Source of the DNA: Croceibacterium selenioxidans
GTDB taxonomy: Bacteria; Pseudomonadota; Alphaproteobacteria; Sphingomonadales; Sphingomonadaceae
Direction of reading: 5' to 3'
Assembly (NCBI RefSeq): GCF_018599195.1
Contig: NZ_JAHFVK010000001.1
Coordinates: 1,364,001-1,428,000 of the forward strand
Length of the DNA stretch: 64,000 nucleotides
The notes beneath the pieces are model-generated. The model searched no databases and was not told the origin of the DNA. It saw nothing but the letters and a program-made list of their open reading frames with translations. Positions 1 to 8,775 of this stretch are shown in pieces (the stretch's first letter is position 1; the number at the start of each line of letters is the position of its first letter). A program made the translations under genes and the position numbers.

Positions 1-30
1 AGCGGGTTTGCCAACTACGGCGCAGGAGAA

Positions 31-1632
31 TTAGGCCTGGACGGCTCGCTGGCCGCCGGGACGGCTACCGCGATTGCGGCGCCGGTGGTGACCGTTGCCG
101 CCATTGCCGCCGTTACCGCCGGGCTTACCGCCCGGTCGGCCCTGGCCTCCGCCGTGACCCTGGCGACGCTCACCCTGGGCACCACCGTTATGCTCGCGAC
201 GTTCGCCCTGACCCCCACCGTGTGCCGGACGACGTTCGCCCTGACCACCGCCGTGGGCGGGACGACGTTCGCCCTGGCCGCCACCATGAGCGGGACGGCG
301 TTCTCCTTGTCCGTTGGACTGGCCCTGACGGCGCTCGCCCTGCTGACCGCGGGGCTCGACGCGGACCTCTCCCCGCGCGTCGCGCTGAGCTTCCGTGCGA
401 GTGTCGCGGCGCGGCGGCTGGCCGCGGCCTGGCTGACGACGCGGACCGCGGACCGGCTCGGCGTGCTTGGCCACGATCGCGACTTCGTCACGCAGACCTT
501 CCGGCAGCGGCACCTGATCGAGGGTGACCTTGGTCAGGCGCTGGATGTCGCGCAGGTAATCGCGCTCGTCGTTGGCGCAGAAGCTGATAGCCACGCCTTC
601 ACGCCCGGCACGCGCGGTGCGGCCGATGCGGTGGACGTACTGTTCGGCAACGTTGGGCAGCTCGAAGTTGACCACGTGGCTGACACCGGAGATGTCGATG
701 CCGCGCGCGGCGATATCGGTCGCCACGAGCACCTTGACGCTGCCCTGCTTGAATTCGTCGAGCGCGCGTTCGCGCTGGGGCTGGCTCTTGTTGCCGTGGA
801 TCGCGTTGGCGCGAATGTTGCTCTGGACGAGCTTCTTCACCACCCGGTCGGCGCCATGCTTGGTGCGGGTAAACACTAGCACGCGGTCCATCTCGCCGGC
901 CTTGAACCCGGCGCGCAACGTAAGCGTGAGCAGGCCTTGCTTTTCGGGCTGGCCGACGAAGCAGACGTATTGCTCGACGCGTTCAGCGGTCGTGGCGGCC
1001 GGAGTCACCGAGACCTGGGCCGGATCGGTCAGGTACTGGCCGGCCAGCTGCTTGATCGCATTGGGCATCGTCGCCGAGAAGAACAGCGTCTGGCGCTGCT
1101 TGGGCAGGAGCCTCACGATAGCGCGCAGGGCGTGGATGAAGCCGAGATCCATCATCTGGTCGGCTTCGTCGAGCACGAGGATCTCGACCTGCGACAGGTC
1201 CAGCGCATTCTGCTCGGTCAGGTCGACCAGGCGGCCCGGAGTAGCGATCAGGATGTCGACGCCACGCGCCACGTCCTGACGGTTCTTGTTGACCGAGGTT
1301 CCACCGAACACGGTGACGACCTTGAGGTGCGAGAACTGGCCGTATTCGCGAGCGCTCTCGGCGATCTGGCCGGCCAGCTCGCGCGTCGGGGCAAGCACCA
1401 GCATGCGGCAGCAGCGAGGCTTGGGCCGCTTGTCGGACGCGATCAGGCGGTCGATCGAGGGCAGCATGAAAGCTGCGGTCTTGCCGGTACCGGTCTGCGC
1501 GATGCCAAGAAGGTCGCGGCCGTCGAGCACGTAGGGGATCGACTGTTCCTGGATCGGGGTAGGCTGCCCGTAGCCCTTGAGCTCGAGCGCCTGGAGTACG
1601 GGCTGCGAGAGCCCGAGTGTTTCGAATGTCAT
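31..1632 (-). CDS. DEAD-box ATP-dependent RNA helicase (RhlE-like)
   Basis: A 533-residue ATP-dependent RNA helicase of the DEAD-box family, expected to remodel RNA duplexes or ribosome and decay intermediates in the cytoplasm. Seen: Q-motif region at the N-terminus, Walker A AQTGTGKT (about 45-52), PTREL (82-86), TPGR (131-134), DEAD (155-158), SAT (186-188) and the C-terminal HRIGRTARAG motif. From about residue 390 there is a long Arg/Gly/Gln-rich basic tail with repeats of an 11-residue unit (GERRPAH plus GGGQ), typical of disordered RNA-binding tails. An in-frame start 66 codons upstream exists, but the residues before MTFETLGL are not helicase-like, so the internal ATG is chosen. No same-strand partner lies close by. 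Confidence 0.95.
   Translation of the reverse strand: MTFETLGLSQPVLQALELKGYGQPTPIQEQSIPYVLDGRDLLGIAQTGTGKTAAFMLPSIDRLIASDKRPKPRCCRMLVLAPTRELAGQIAESAREYGQFSHLKVVTVFGGTSVNKNRQDVARGVDILIATPGRLVDLTEQNALDLSQVEILVLDEADQMMDLGFIHALRAIVRLLPKQRQTLFFSATMPNAIKQLAGQYLTDPAQVSVTPAATTAERVEQYVCFVGQPEKQGLLTLTLRAGFKAGEMDRVLVFTRTKHGADRVVKKLVQSNIRANAIHGNKSQPQRERALDEFKQGSVKVLVATDIAARGIDISGVSHVVNFELPNVAEQYVHRIGRTARAGREGVAISFCANDERDYLRDIQRLTKVTLDQVPLPEGLRDEVAIVAKHAEPVRGPRRQPGRGQPPRRDTRTEAQRDARGEVRVEPRGQQGERRQGQSNGQGERRPAHGGGQGERRPAHGGGQGERRPAHGGGQGERREHNGGAQGERRQGHGGGQGRPGGKPGGNGGNGGNGHHRRRNRGSRPGGQRAVQA
165..310 (-). repeat. 33-bp tandem coding repeats in the helicase tail
   Basis: A block with 33-bp periodicity: the string cgacgttcgccctg recurs at 198, 231 and 264 on the plus strand, with a diverged copy near 166. 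It encodes the 11-residue GERRPAHGGGQ-like units of the helicase tail. The unit is a multiple of three, so gain or loss of units would keep the frame. Confidence 0.8.
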
Positions 1633-1901
1633 GTTAAGTTCTAAACTCGCAATATATTGCGTCGGCGCGCAGCCGTAACGGCGCGCGTCAGCGGGTGGCT
1701 GAACGACCCGCGTGAAAAGGGAAGCTCTTTGGCTAAAAACGAAGCGCGGCCGGGGCGGATTTTTCCGCCAGTTCACGCTGCCGAGGCGCTTCGATGGCGG
1801 CCATATGGTTTCGCAGTTGCGAAATGTCAATCGAATCTTGCGCCAACTGGTAATCTTCGAAGGCTTTCCCGGGAACGGCGAGCGGTCTATGACCCGGGGA
1901 A

Positions 1902-2474
1902 ATGCGTGGGGACTTCATCAAAATCGCCCTCGGGTTATGGGCCGTCTGGCTCGTTTCCTGGCACATCGCCGCGCTCTGGCGAAGCCGACCCACGGTCAAG
2001 GCGCCGCGCCGCGAATACCGCCTTCACTTCGCTGTCATCGTCCTGGGATTTTTTCTGATCTTCAATGGGCTGCCGCGTCTGTCCGGTCCAATCTGGTGGC
2101 CCGTCAATCCGATGTTGGGCTGGTCGATGATAGCCCTGACGGCCGGCGGCTTCCTGTTAGCTTGGTGGGCGCGGATACATCTCGGGAAGCTGTGGTCTGG
2201 GGGCGTCGAGCGCATGGCCGATCATCGCGTGGTCGAGAGTGGTCCCTACGCGCTCGTCCGGCATCCGATCTATACCGGCCTCATCGCGGCAGTGCTGGCC
2301 ATGGCTGTTTTGCGTGGAACGCCTTGGGCCTTGTTTGGCGTAGTCTTGTTCTCGCTCGGCTTCGCGCTCAAGGCCCGGGTCGAGGAGCGTTTCCTCGAAG
2401 GCCAGCTTGGCGGCTACGAACAATATCGCGCTCGCGTGCCGATGATCGTCCCGTTTATCCGCTTCGGCCGATGA
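1902..2474 (+). CDS. Isoprenylcysteine carboxyl methyltransferase-like membrane protein
   Basis: A 190-residue integral membrane protein of the ICMT/PEMT-like methyltransferase superfamily. Seen: hydrophobic segments at about 5-25, 43-60, 72-90 and 125-155, and the superfamily signature GPYALVRHPIYTG at 114-126, followed by a Glu pair (161-162) and an amphipathic tail. These residues form the SAM pocket at the membrane surface in known relatives. Bacterial members often act on lipids or small molecules, so the substrate is unknown. The stop overlaps the start of the next carrier gene by ATGA, so the two are probably co-translated. Confidence 0.85.
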   Translation: MRGDFIKIALGLWAVWLVSWHIAALWRSRPTVKAPRREYRLHFAVIVLGFFLIFNGLPRLSGPIWWPVNPMLGWSMIALTAGGFLLAWWARIHLGKLWSGGVERMADHRVVESGPYALVRHPIYTGLIAAVLAMAVLRGTPWALFGVVLFSLGFALKARVEERFLEGQLGGYEQYRARVPMIVPFIRFGR

Positions 2475-3694
2475 CCAAATCCGCCACGTTCAGTCCGCTC
2501 GCCCATCGCATGTTCGCGCTCGCCATGGCGGGGGTGTTGCTGACCAATCTCGGTAACGCAATCCAGTCGGTCGGTGCGTCCTGGCTGCTCACCGCAAGCG
2601 GTGAGCCTGCCGATATCGTGGCGCTAGTACAGACGGCGATCAACTTGCCTATCATGCTGCTCGCCCTCCCCGCTGGAGCCTGGGCAGACATGCACAACCG
2701 CCGCCGGATCATCCTGACCGCGCAGGTTGCCATGCTGATGATCTCGCTAGTACTCGCCTGGCTGGCGTTGTCGGGCAACGCTCCGGCTGCACCGGTACTT
2801 ATCTTGACCGCGCTGCTCGCCTGCGGGATCGCCTGTTTCAGCCCGGCGATGGGGGCATCGATCGGCAGCACCGTCCCGCGCACCGAGCTGGCCGCTGCCG
2901 TGGCGCTCAATATCCTGATCTTCAACACCGCCCGGACGGTTGGCCCCGCCATGGGCGGCGCGATTGTCTCGTTTGGAGGTTCGACGGCGGCATTCTTGGT
3001 CAATGCCGCGAGCTACCTGCTCGCGATCGCCATCTATTTACGCTGGCGCCCAACGCAGGTCCTGCCGCAAAACCGGCGTCGATTGGGCTCGATGATCGCC
3101 GAGGGACTGCGCCATGCGGCGACCACGCCACAGATCCGCACAATCCTGCTGCGCGCCCTGACTTTCACCATGACAGGTGCGGCCGCCTGGGCACTCATGC
3201 CCCTGGTCTCGAAGGACATCCTGCACAGCGGTTCGACCGTCTACGGCGTGCTTCTCGGATCGCTTGGCGCCGGTGCCGTCATAGGGGCGGCAAGCGCCAC
3301 CTTCTTCCGGGCCCGCTATTCCGCCGAGGCCATCACCCGGACGGCCGGGCTGATCTACGGCCTCGCGTGCGTGGGAGTAGCGCTGCAACCGAGCCTAGGC
3401 GCCATGGTCGCGCTACTGGTCCTCGCCGGTGCGGGATGGGTCCAGGCCTTATCCGGCTTCTCGGTCGCCGCCCAGCTATGGGCGCCGCGCGAAGTGGTCG
3501 GACGAATCGTAGCCCTGGCGAGCGCGGTCACCTTTGGCGGGATCGCTTTCGGTAGCTGGCTCTGGGGCCACTTCGCCGAGGATCACGGCGTGGCGAGCGC
3601 GTTGATGGCTTCGGGCGCTGGAATGGTCATCCTGCCGCTGATCGGCCTGCTGCTCCCGATGCCCGCCCACGAGGCACCTCAGCCGAGCGCCTAA
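2471..3694 (+). CDS. MFS transporter, EntS/MFS_3-like exporter
   Basis: A 407-residue major facilitator with about twelve hydrophobic segments. The text resembles the MFS_3 (enterobactin-exporter-like) group: LTNLGNAIQSVGASWLL at the first helix, PAGAWADMHNRR in the cytoplasmic loop between helices 2 and 3, and a mid-protein basic loop. Expected role is proton-coupled export of a small molecule from the inner membrane; the substrate cannot be read. A much longer frame continues upstream, but the ATG overlapping the stop of the methyltransferase (ATGA) gives a normal family N-terminus. Its stop codon overlaps the stop of the convergent gene downstream. Confidence 0.9.
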   Translation: MTKSATFSPLAHRMFALAMAGVLLTNLGNAIQSVGASWLLTASGEPADIVALVQTAINLPIMLLALPAGAWADMHNRRRIILTAQVAMLMISLVLAWLALSGNAPAAPVLILTALLACGIACFSPAMGASIGSTVPRTELAAAVALNILIFNTARTVGPAMGGAIVSFGGSTAAFLVNAASYLLAIAIYLRWRPTQVLPQNRRRLGSMIAEGLRHAATTPQIRTILLRALTFTMTGAAAWALMPLVSKDILHSGSTVYGVLLGSLGAGAVIGAASATFFRARYSAEAITRTAGLIYGLACVGVALQPSLGAMVALLVLAGAGWVQALSGFSVAAQLWAPREVVGRIVALASAVTFGGIAFGSWLWGHFAEDHGVASALMASGAGMVILPLIGLLLPMPAHEAPQPSA

Positions 3695-4170
3695 CGCACG
3701 CGCGTGAAGTAGTTCGTCCGCATCACCGGGATGCCGTTCTCGTTGTAGTGGACCGCGGTTTCGGTCTGCGAGTTGCCGTCTGGAGCGACGGTGTAAATGC
3801 GGATCGAACCGGGCACTCCGCCCTTACTCAGGGCCATGACCAACACGTTGGGCTCCGGAGTTCGCACGGCCACGGTGTCAGCCTCATTGCTTCCGGTCGC
3901 CGGTGCGGCGGATCCGTCGAGCGGATAGATCGCCACGCCATGGCTCTCGCTGCCATCGGCGAGGATGATGTCGACGTTGGAGCGGTACTTGCCATCGCCC
4001 ACGTCGCTGAACGTGATCATGACGCTTTTCGGCCTCGCGTCGGGCGGAACAGGCAGCTTGGTCACGTCGACGGCCCAGGTTCCCAAGATAGGAGCGACGT
4101 CCTGCGCCGTCGCCGGTGAAGCCTGGAGCAAGCCGGCGGCCAGGGCTCCGGTGAGCCATACACGTTTCAT
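3691..4170 (-). CDS. Small exported lipocalin-like hypothetical protein
   Basis: A 159-residue protein with an N-terminal signal peptide (MKRVWLTGALAAGLL, cleavage probably after ATA near residue 22). The mature part begins with a GTWAVDVTKL segment and alternates short beta-like stretches. This resembles small lipocalin-like or avidin-like secreted proteins that begin with G-T/S-W, but I do not recognise a family. The chosen ATG has GGGGAG six bases upstream; an ATG two codons earlier would put that SD directly against the start. It lies 55 bp downstream of a lipoprotein of similar flavour, suggesting a shared transcript from pgi. Confidence 0.7.
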   Translation of the reverse strand: MKRVWLTGALAAGLLQASPATAQDVAPILGTWAVDVTKLPVPPDARPKSVMITFSDVGDGKYRSNVDIILADGSESHGVAIYPLDGSAAPATGSNEADTVAVRTPEPNVLVMALSKGGVPGSIRIYTVAPDGNSQTETAVHYNENGIPVMRTNYFTRVR

Positions 4171-4225
4171 GTCCATCTCCCCTGCAGCTAGCGCGCTTTT
4201 GACATCGGGCACGTCCGCGCGACCT

Positions 4226-4705
4226 TTACCGTCTCCGCAGCACCCGCTTGGCTTGGTATCTCACTCCATTGACCTCGTAGGTATCGGCGATCGTCATCGT
4301 ATCACCTTTGATCACGAAGTCGCGGGTCTGGTCGGTACCGACGTAACTTGGGATGTTGCCCCCCATCACATGCGCGGTCCAACTCTGGCCTGCGGGATCG
4401 TATTCGTAGGTTCCGAAGTACGAGCAGTACCAGGCGGGAATGCATGTGTCCGGGTCGGGATCGACGAAGGCTTCATCCTCTCCGGGCGGATTTCGCATGA
4501 AGCTGATCGACACGTGTCCGTCGTCCGTGAACACGAACAGACCGACCGGCGGATTGCCGAAGGCGTGAATCGGCGCCCCGCCTTCCGGAGTGTCGGAGTA
4601 CTCGTGAAGGTCCCAGGCTCCAACGAGGGGATTTTCGTTCGGCGCGGGAGCCGCCGCCGAGCATCCGGCCAGAAGAAGGGACAGGATGACCGGCGGAAGG
4701 TTCAC
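4226..4705 (-). CDS. Lipocalin-like lipoprotein
   Basis: A 159-residue predicted lipoprotein. The signal peptide ends in the lipobox LLAGC (Cys15). The mature domain starts NPLVGAWDLHEYSDTPEGG and contains repeated VGLFVFTDDGHVSISF / GTYEYDP / VIKGDTMTI strands, a pattern typical of Lipocalin_5-like proteins, where the first strand carries G-x-W. The ligand is unknown. It starts only a few bases after the pgi stop and precedes another small exported protein, so all three may be one transcript. Function beyond the fold is not inferred. Confidence 0.75.
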   Translation of the reverse strand: MNLPPVILSLLLAGCSAAAPAPNENPLVGAWDLHEYSDTPEGGAPIHAFGNPPVGLFVFTDDGHVSISFMRNPPGEDEAFVDPDPDTCIPAWYCSYFGTYEYDPAGQSWTAHVMGGNIPSYVGTDQTRDFVIKGDTMTIADTYEVNGVRYQAKRVLRRR

Positions 4706-4711
4706 GGTGCG

Positions 4712-6229
4712 TCAGCCCAAACCCGCCGCCGCCAGCAGCGCTTCGGTGCTAGCGTCGAAGCCTTCGCCGCCCTTTTCGATCTTTCGGGCGATCTCCTTGC
4801 CCAATTCTACGCCGAATTGGTCGAAGGCGTTGATCCCCATCAGGACGGCATTGGCGAAGGTGCGATGCTCGTGAAACGCGATCAGCGCGCCGAGCGTGGC
4901 CGCGTCGAGGTCGTCGACCAGGATCGTCGCGCTCGGGCGGTCGCCGGGATAGGCGCGAGCTAGGTCATCGCTGTCCTTTCCGGCCATCAGCGCAGCTCCC
5001 TGGGCGAAGCAATTCATCAGCAGGATCCGATGATGGGCCGGATCGAGCTCGTCGCCGGGCGCAATGCTGGCGATGAAGTCCACCGGCACCAGGTGCGTGC
5101 CCTGGTGGAGCAGTTGGAACACCGCATGCTGGGCGTCCGTACCCACCCCGCCCCAGGTTATCGGCGCCGTCGGGCCCTCAACGGGCTTGCCCTCTGCCGT
5201 CACGCTTTTGCCGTTGGACTCCATCTCAAGCTGCTGGAGGTAGCTTGGCAGCAATCGCAGACGCTCGTCATAAGCGAAAACCGCACGGGTCTGCGCGCCC
5301 CTCAGGCGCGAATAAAGCTGGTCGGCAAAGGCAGCGCGAAGCGGCAGGTTGGCACGCCCGTCGGTATCGCGGAAGTGCACGTCGACGGCCGCCGCACCGT
5401 CGAGCATCGCTTGAAAGTCCTCCCAGCCCACGGCCATAGCCACAGGAAAGCCGATTGACGACCAGATCGAATAGCGCCCGCCGACGCTTTCGGCGAAAGG
5501 TAGGATGCGCGTTTCGTCGACCCCCCATTCGACCGCCTTCTCGGGCGCCGCTGTGAGCGCGATCACCCGGCCATAAGGGTCGATCACGCCATTGTCGGCC
5601 AGCCACTTGAGCGCGCTGGTGGCATTGGTCATCGTCTCGATCGTGGTGAAGGTCTTGCTGGCGACGGCCACTAGCGTGGTCGCGGGATCGCACGCCGCGA
5701 AGGCCGCCTCAAGCGCGACGCCGTCGATATTCGAGACGACATGAACGTCAACCAGCGCGAAATCGCGCGCCAGCGCGTCCACCGCCAGGGCCGGGCCAAG
5801 GGCGGAACCGCCGATGCCGATATGGATCAGGTGCCGGACCTCGCCCAGAGCTCCCTCGTGGATCGCCTCGACCAGCAACTGCATCCGCGCGCGCAAGGCC
5901 GCGGCCTCCTCTGTGCTGGCTTCCTTGCCCACGCCGCGCAGCGACGAGTGCTCAGCAGCCCGGCCTTCCGTCGGGTTGACCACTTCGCCGGCAAACAGCT
6001 TCCGGCGCATTTCGCTGAAACCGGAGGCTTCTGCGAGACTTTCGAAGCCGTCGAGCAGACCGTCGGTCAGATGGGTCTTGGACCAATCGAACAGCACCCC
6101 GCCCGTGCCGATCTCCAACCGAGCCGATAGCTTGGCCAGGCGGCCCGGGTCAGCGGCAAAAAGCGTTGCCAGCGTTTCCACGGTTTGCTCCCTCAGCGCC
6201 TGCCAGGCCTGCTTGCGGCTGTCACTCAA
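4712..6229 (-). CDS. pgi: Glucose-6-phosphate isomerase
   Basis: A 505-residue phosphoglucose isomerase interconverting glucose-6-phosphate and fructose-6-phosphate in the cytosol. Seen: GIGGSALGP, the SKTFTTIET phosphate-binding signature (about 205-215), and the C-terminal INAFDQFGVELGK signature starting near 466, which carries the active-site lysine. Length is a little below the roughly 550 residues of E. coli Pgi. It supplies fructose-6-phosphate for amino-sugar precursors, so it feeds the polysaccharide locus further on, though distance argues against co-regulation. Divergent from lepB across a 142-bp gap that must hold both promoters. Confidence 0.97.
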   Translation of the reverse strand: MSDSRKQAWQALREQTVETLATLFAADPGRLAKLSARLEIGTGGVLFDWSKTHLTDGLLDGFESLAEASGFSEMRRKLFAGEVVNPTEGRAAEHSSLRGVGKEASTEEAAALRARMQLLVEAIHEGALGEVRHLIHIGIGGSALGPALAVDALARDFALVDVHVVSNIDGVALEAAFAACDPATTLVAVASKTFTTIETMTNATSALKWLADNGVIDPYGRVIALTAAPEKAVEWGVDETRILPFAESVGGRYSIWSSIGFPVAMAVGWEDFQAMLDGAAAVDVHFRDTDGRANLPLRAAFADQLYSRLRGAQTRAVFAYDERLRLLPSYLQQLEMESNGKSVTAEGKPVEGPTAPITWGGVGTDAQHAVFQLLHQGTHLVPVDFIASIAPGDELDPAHHRILLMNCFAQGAALMAGKDSDDLARAYPGDRPSATILVDDLDAATLGALIAFHEHRTFANAVLMGINAFDQFGVELGKEIARKIEKGGEGFDASTEALLAAAGLG

Positions 6230-6371
6230 CGGTGTTTCCCCTTTCCTAAAATCGGGCTTAGCGGCTAAGGCCTCGCCCCATGACAGGCCAACGCAATCGC
6301 ATCGATCCTAGCCAGGACTGGCAGCCATTGCGCCGGACTGTGCCATCTGTGTCAACTTCGGTAGCAGGCCA

Positions 6372-7217
6372 ATGAGCGAAAACGCCCCCACCGTCACGAC
6401 TGAACCTGCCGAAACCGCGCCTGGGCCGGCCAAGACGAAGAAGGAAAAGAAAGAGGACAGCTTCCTCGTCTTCCTGATCAAGCTGGTGGTGGTCGTCCTG
6501 ATCTTCAGGACGTTTCTGTTCACCAGCTTCTCAATTCCCAGCGAGTCGATGATGCCGCGCCTTCTCGTCGGCGACTACCTGTTCGCGGCCAAGTGGCCCT
6601 ATGGCTATTCCGGAGCGTCGCTCCCGATCGACTGGAACAACGGCGAACGTATCTTCGGCAGCCAGCCCGAGCGTGGCGACGTCGTGATCTTCAAGCACCC
6701 GATCGATCGCACCGATTACGTGAAGCGCGTCATCGGCCTGCCGGGCGATCAGGTGCAGATGGTCGCCGGCGTGCTCCACATCAACGGCGTCCCGGTGAAG
6801 AAGCAGAAGGTTGCGGACTTCGTGATCCCGGTCCGCCCGAATGGTGGTTGCGCCGAAGTGCGCTTCACCGAACGGCAGGCCGACGGCACTTTCGCCTGCC
6901 GCTATCCGCAATACCGTGAAACGCTTCCGAACGGCGTCAGCTACAATGTGCTCGATTTTGGCCTCAAGCCGCAGGACACCACGCCGCCCGTGGTCGTGCC
7001 CGAGGACCGCCTTTTCCTGATGGGTGACAACCGCGACAACTCGCTCGACAGCCGCTTCCCCGCCATCGCGCAGCGCGGGATCGACCTCGTGCCGCAGGAA
7101 AACCTGGTCGGCCGGGCGAGCTTCATGTTCTTCTCGACCGACGGCACGGCGGAGTGGCTCAAGCCCTGGACGTGGTTCACCGCCGCCCGCTGGGACCGGA
7201 TAGGGCGCGCGATTTGA
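6372..7217 (+). CDS. lepB: Signal peptidase I
   Basis: A 281-residue type I signal peptidase that cleaves signal peptides from Sec and Tat substrates on the periplasmic face. Seen: a basic N-terminal region, one transmembrane anchor (about 31-50), the nucleophile motif IPSESMMP with Ser59, the general-base lysine in DYVKRVIGLPGD (Lys118), and the GDNRDNSLDSR box. An insert between the Ser and Lys boxes (YGYSGASLPID) is common in alphaproteobacterial LepB. First gene of a tight lepB-rnc-era run. Confidence 0.97.
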   Translation: MSENAPTVTTEPAETAPGPAKTKKEKKEDSFLVFLIKLVVVVLIFRTFLFTSFSIPSESMMPRLLVGDYLFAAKWPYGYSGASLPIDWNNGERIFGSQPERGDVVIFKHPIDRTDYVKRVIGLPGDQVQMVAGVLHINGVPVKKQKVADFVIPVRPNGGCAEVRFTERQADGTFACRYPQYRETLPNGVSYNVLDFGLKPQDTTPPVVVPEDRLFLMGDNRDNSLDSRFPAIAQRGIDLVPQENLVGRASFMFFSTDGTAEWLKPWTWFTAARWDRIGRAI

Positions 7218-7885
7218 GTTCGCTAGCCGACGAAGCGCGTGGATGGCTGGATGGCCTTGGTTTCGAGGTCAAGAATCCGGATTTGTGGCTCGAAGCCCTG
7301 ACCCACGGCAGCACCGGGGCCGCGCGCAAGTATGAGCGGCTCGAATTCCTCGGTGACCGGGTGCTCGGCCTCTCGATTGCCGAGTGGCTCTACCGCAACA
7401 GCGAGGGTTCCGAGGGCGAACTGGCCCAGCGCCTCAATGCTCTGGTCAGCCGCTTGTCCTGCGCCAAGGTCGCCCGCACCATCGGCGTCCCGGACCACGT
7501 CCTCCTCGGCAAGCAAGCGCGAGATGATGGCGCAGCCGACAGCGACAACGTCCTCGGAGACATCATGGAAGCGCTGCTTGGCGCCAGTTTTCTCGAAAGT
7601 GGTTTTCAGGCCACCCGCGACAAGGTCCACCAATTGTGGCAACCGGTGATCGAAGGGCGCGCGGGTCGATCCAAGCATCCCAAGAGCGCGCTGCAGGAAT
7701 GGGCGGCCGGTAACCAGCGCAAGCCTCCCGAATACAAGCTGGTCGGCCGCTCGGGCCCGGATCATGCGGCGAGGTTTACCGTTCGGGTAAGCGTAAGGAA
7801 CGTGGGCGAGGTGGAAGCGACCGCCAGCAGCAAGCAGGAAGCCGAGACCGAGGCGGCACGGCAATTCATGGAGAGATACGGGTGA
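7214..7885 (+). CDS. rnc: Ribonuclease III
   Basis: A 223-residue RNase III cutting double-stranded RNA in rRNA and mRNA maturation. Seen: the catalytic signature ERLEFLGDRVLGL (41-53), the second acidic site in GDIMEALLGA, and a C-terminal double-stranded RNA-binding domain from about residue 155 (PKSALQEWA ... AETEAARQFMERYG). A start at an ATG 60 bases upstream would lie inside lepB and add residues that read as lepB shadow. A TTG overlapping the lepB stop (TTGA) gives the usual N-terminus and implies translational coupling. Start choice is moderately sure. Confidence 0.93.
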   Translation: MSSLADEARGWLDGLGFEVKNPDLWLEALTHGSTGAARKYERLEFLGDRVLGLSIAEWLYRNSEGSEGELAQRLNALVSRLSCAKVARTIGVPDHVLLGKQARDDGAADSDNVLGDIMEALLGASFLESGFQATRDKVHQLWQPVIEGRAGRSKHPKSALQEWAAGNQRKPPEYKLVGRSGPDHAARFTVRVSVRNVGEVEATASSKQEAETEAARQFMERYG

Positions 7886-8775
7886 GTCAGAAGTGCGGAG
7901 TGGTGGCGGTCATCGGCGCACCGAACGCCGGCAAGTCCACGCTGGTCAACCAGCTCGTGGGCCAGAAGGTCGCGATCACCAGCGCCAAGGCGCAGACCAC
8001 CCGCGCCCGCCTGCTCGGCATCGCTCTGGAAGGCGAAGTGCAGATTATCCTCGCGGATACGCCGGGCATTTTCGAGCCCAGGCGCAGGCTCGACCGCGCG
8101 ATGGTCAGCGCTGCCTGGGAGGGCACCGTCTCAGCCGACGCCGTCTTGTTGGTGGTCGACCCGGTCAAGCAGCGTCGGCACGAGCTGGAGCCTCTGCTCG
8201 AAGCGCTCAGGGACCGTCCGGAGCGCAAGCTGCTTGTGGTGAACAAGGTCGATGCCAGCGCCAAGGAGCCGCTGCTGGCCCTGGCCCAGGATCTCGCCGG
8301 CAAGGTCGATTTCGCCGAGATCTTTTTCGTCTCGGCCCTCACTGGCGACGGTGTGCCCGAGCTTAAAGCCCACCTGGCGGGCCTGATGCCCGACGGCCCG
8401 TGGCACTATCCCGAAGATCAGGTCTCCGACGCCAGCGAACGCCTCCTCGCCGCCGAGGTCACTCGCGAGCAGCTTTACCGCCAGCTTCACGAGGAACTAC
8501 CCTATGACAGCGCAGTACGCCCGGAGAGCTACCAGGTCCGCAAGGACGGCAGCGTGGAGATCCACCAGCAGATCGTCGTCGGCCGCGAAACCCAGCGCGC
8601 GATCGTGCTCGGCAAGCGGGGCGCACGCATCAAGGCCATCGGTGAAGCTGCGCGCACGGAGCTGAGCGAGATTCTGGGAGTGAAAGTCCACCTCTTCCTT
8701 CATGTGAAGGTGGACGAAAAATGGGCCGAGAGCCGGGAGATCTTCGAGGAGATCGGGCTCGACTGGGTCCGCTAG
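7882..8775 (+). CDS. era: GTPase Era
   Basis: A 297-residue GTPase that binds 16S rRNA and assists small-subunit assembly. Seen: G1 GAPNAGKST (12-20), G2-region TTRARLLG, G3 DTPGI, G4 NKVD, and a C-terminal KH domain with VGRETQRAIVLGKRGARIKAIG. The GTG start overlaps the rnc stop by GTGA, matching the widely conserved lepB-rnc-era order. The next gene is convergent and ends 3 bases before the end of this one. Confidence 0.97.
   Translation: MSQKCGVVAVIGAPNAGKSTLVNQLVGQKVAITSAKAQTTRARLLGIALEGEVQIILADTPGIFEPRRRLDRAMVSAAWEGTVSADAVLLVVDPVKQRRHELEPLLEALRDRPERKLLVVNKVDASAKEPLLALAQDLAGKVDFAEIFFVSALTGDGVPELKAHLAGLMPDGPWHYPEDQVSDASERLLAAEVTREQLYRQLHEELPYDSAVRPESYQVRKDGSVEIHQQIVVGRETQRAIVLGKRGARIKAIGEAARTELSEILGVKVHLFLHVKVDEKWAESREIFEEIGLDWVR

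Noticed and set aside
85-879. 264-codon Ala/Thr-rich plus-strand frame
   Set aside because: Complement of the helicase and its repeat tail; composition explained by those repeats.
1733-1999. Small minus-strand frame between the helicase and methyltransferase
   Set aside because: Overlaps the methyltransferase start, no SD, no conserved motif; could be leader, not gene.
3965-4963. 332-codon plus-strand frame across lipocalin and pgi genes
   Set aside because: Spans two genes on the other strand with good signal peptide and isomerase motifs; a shadow.
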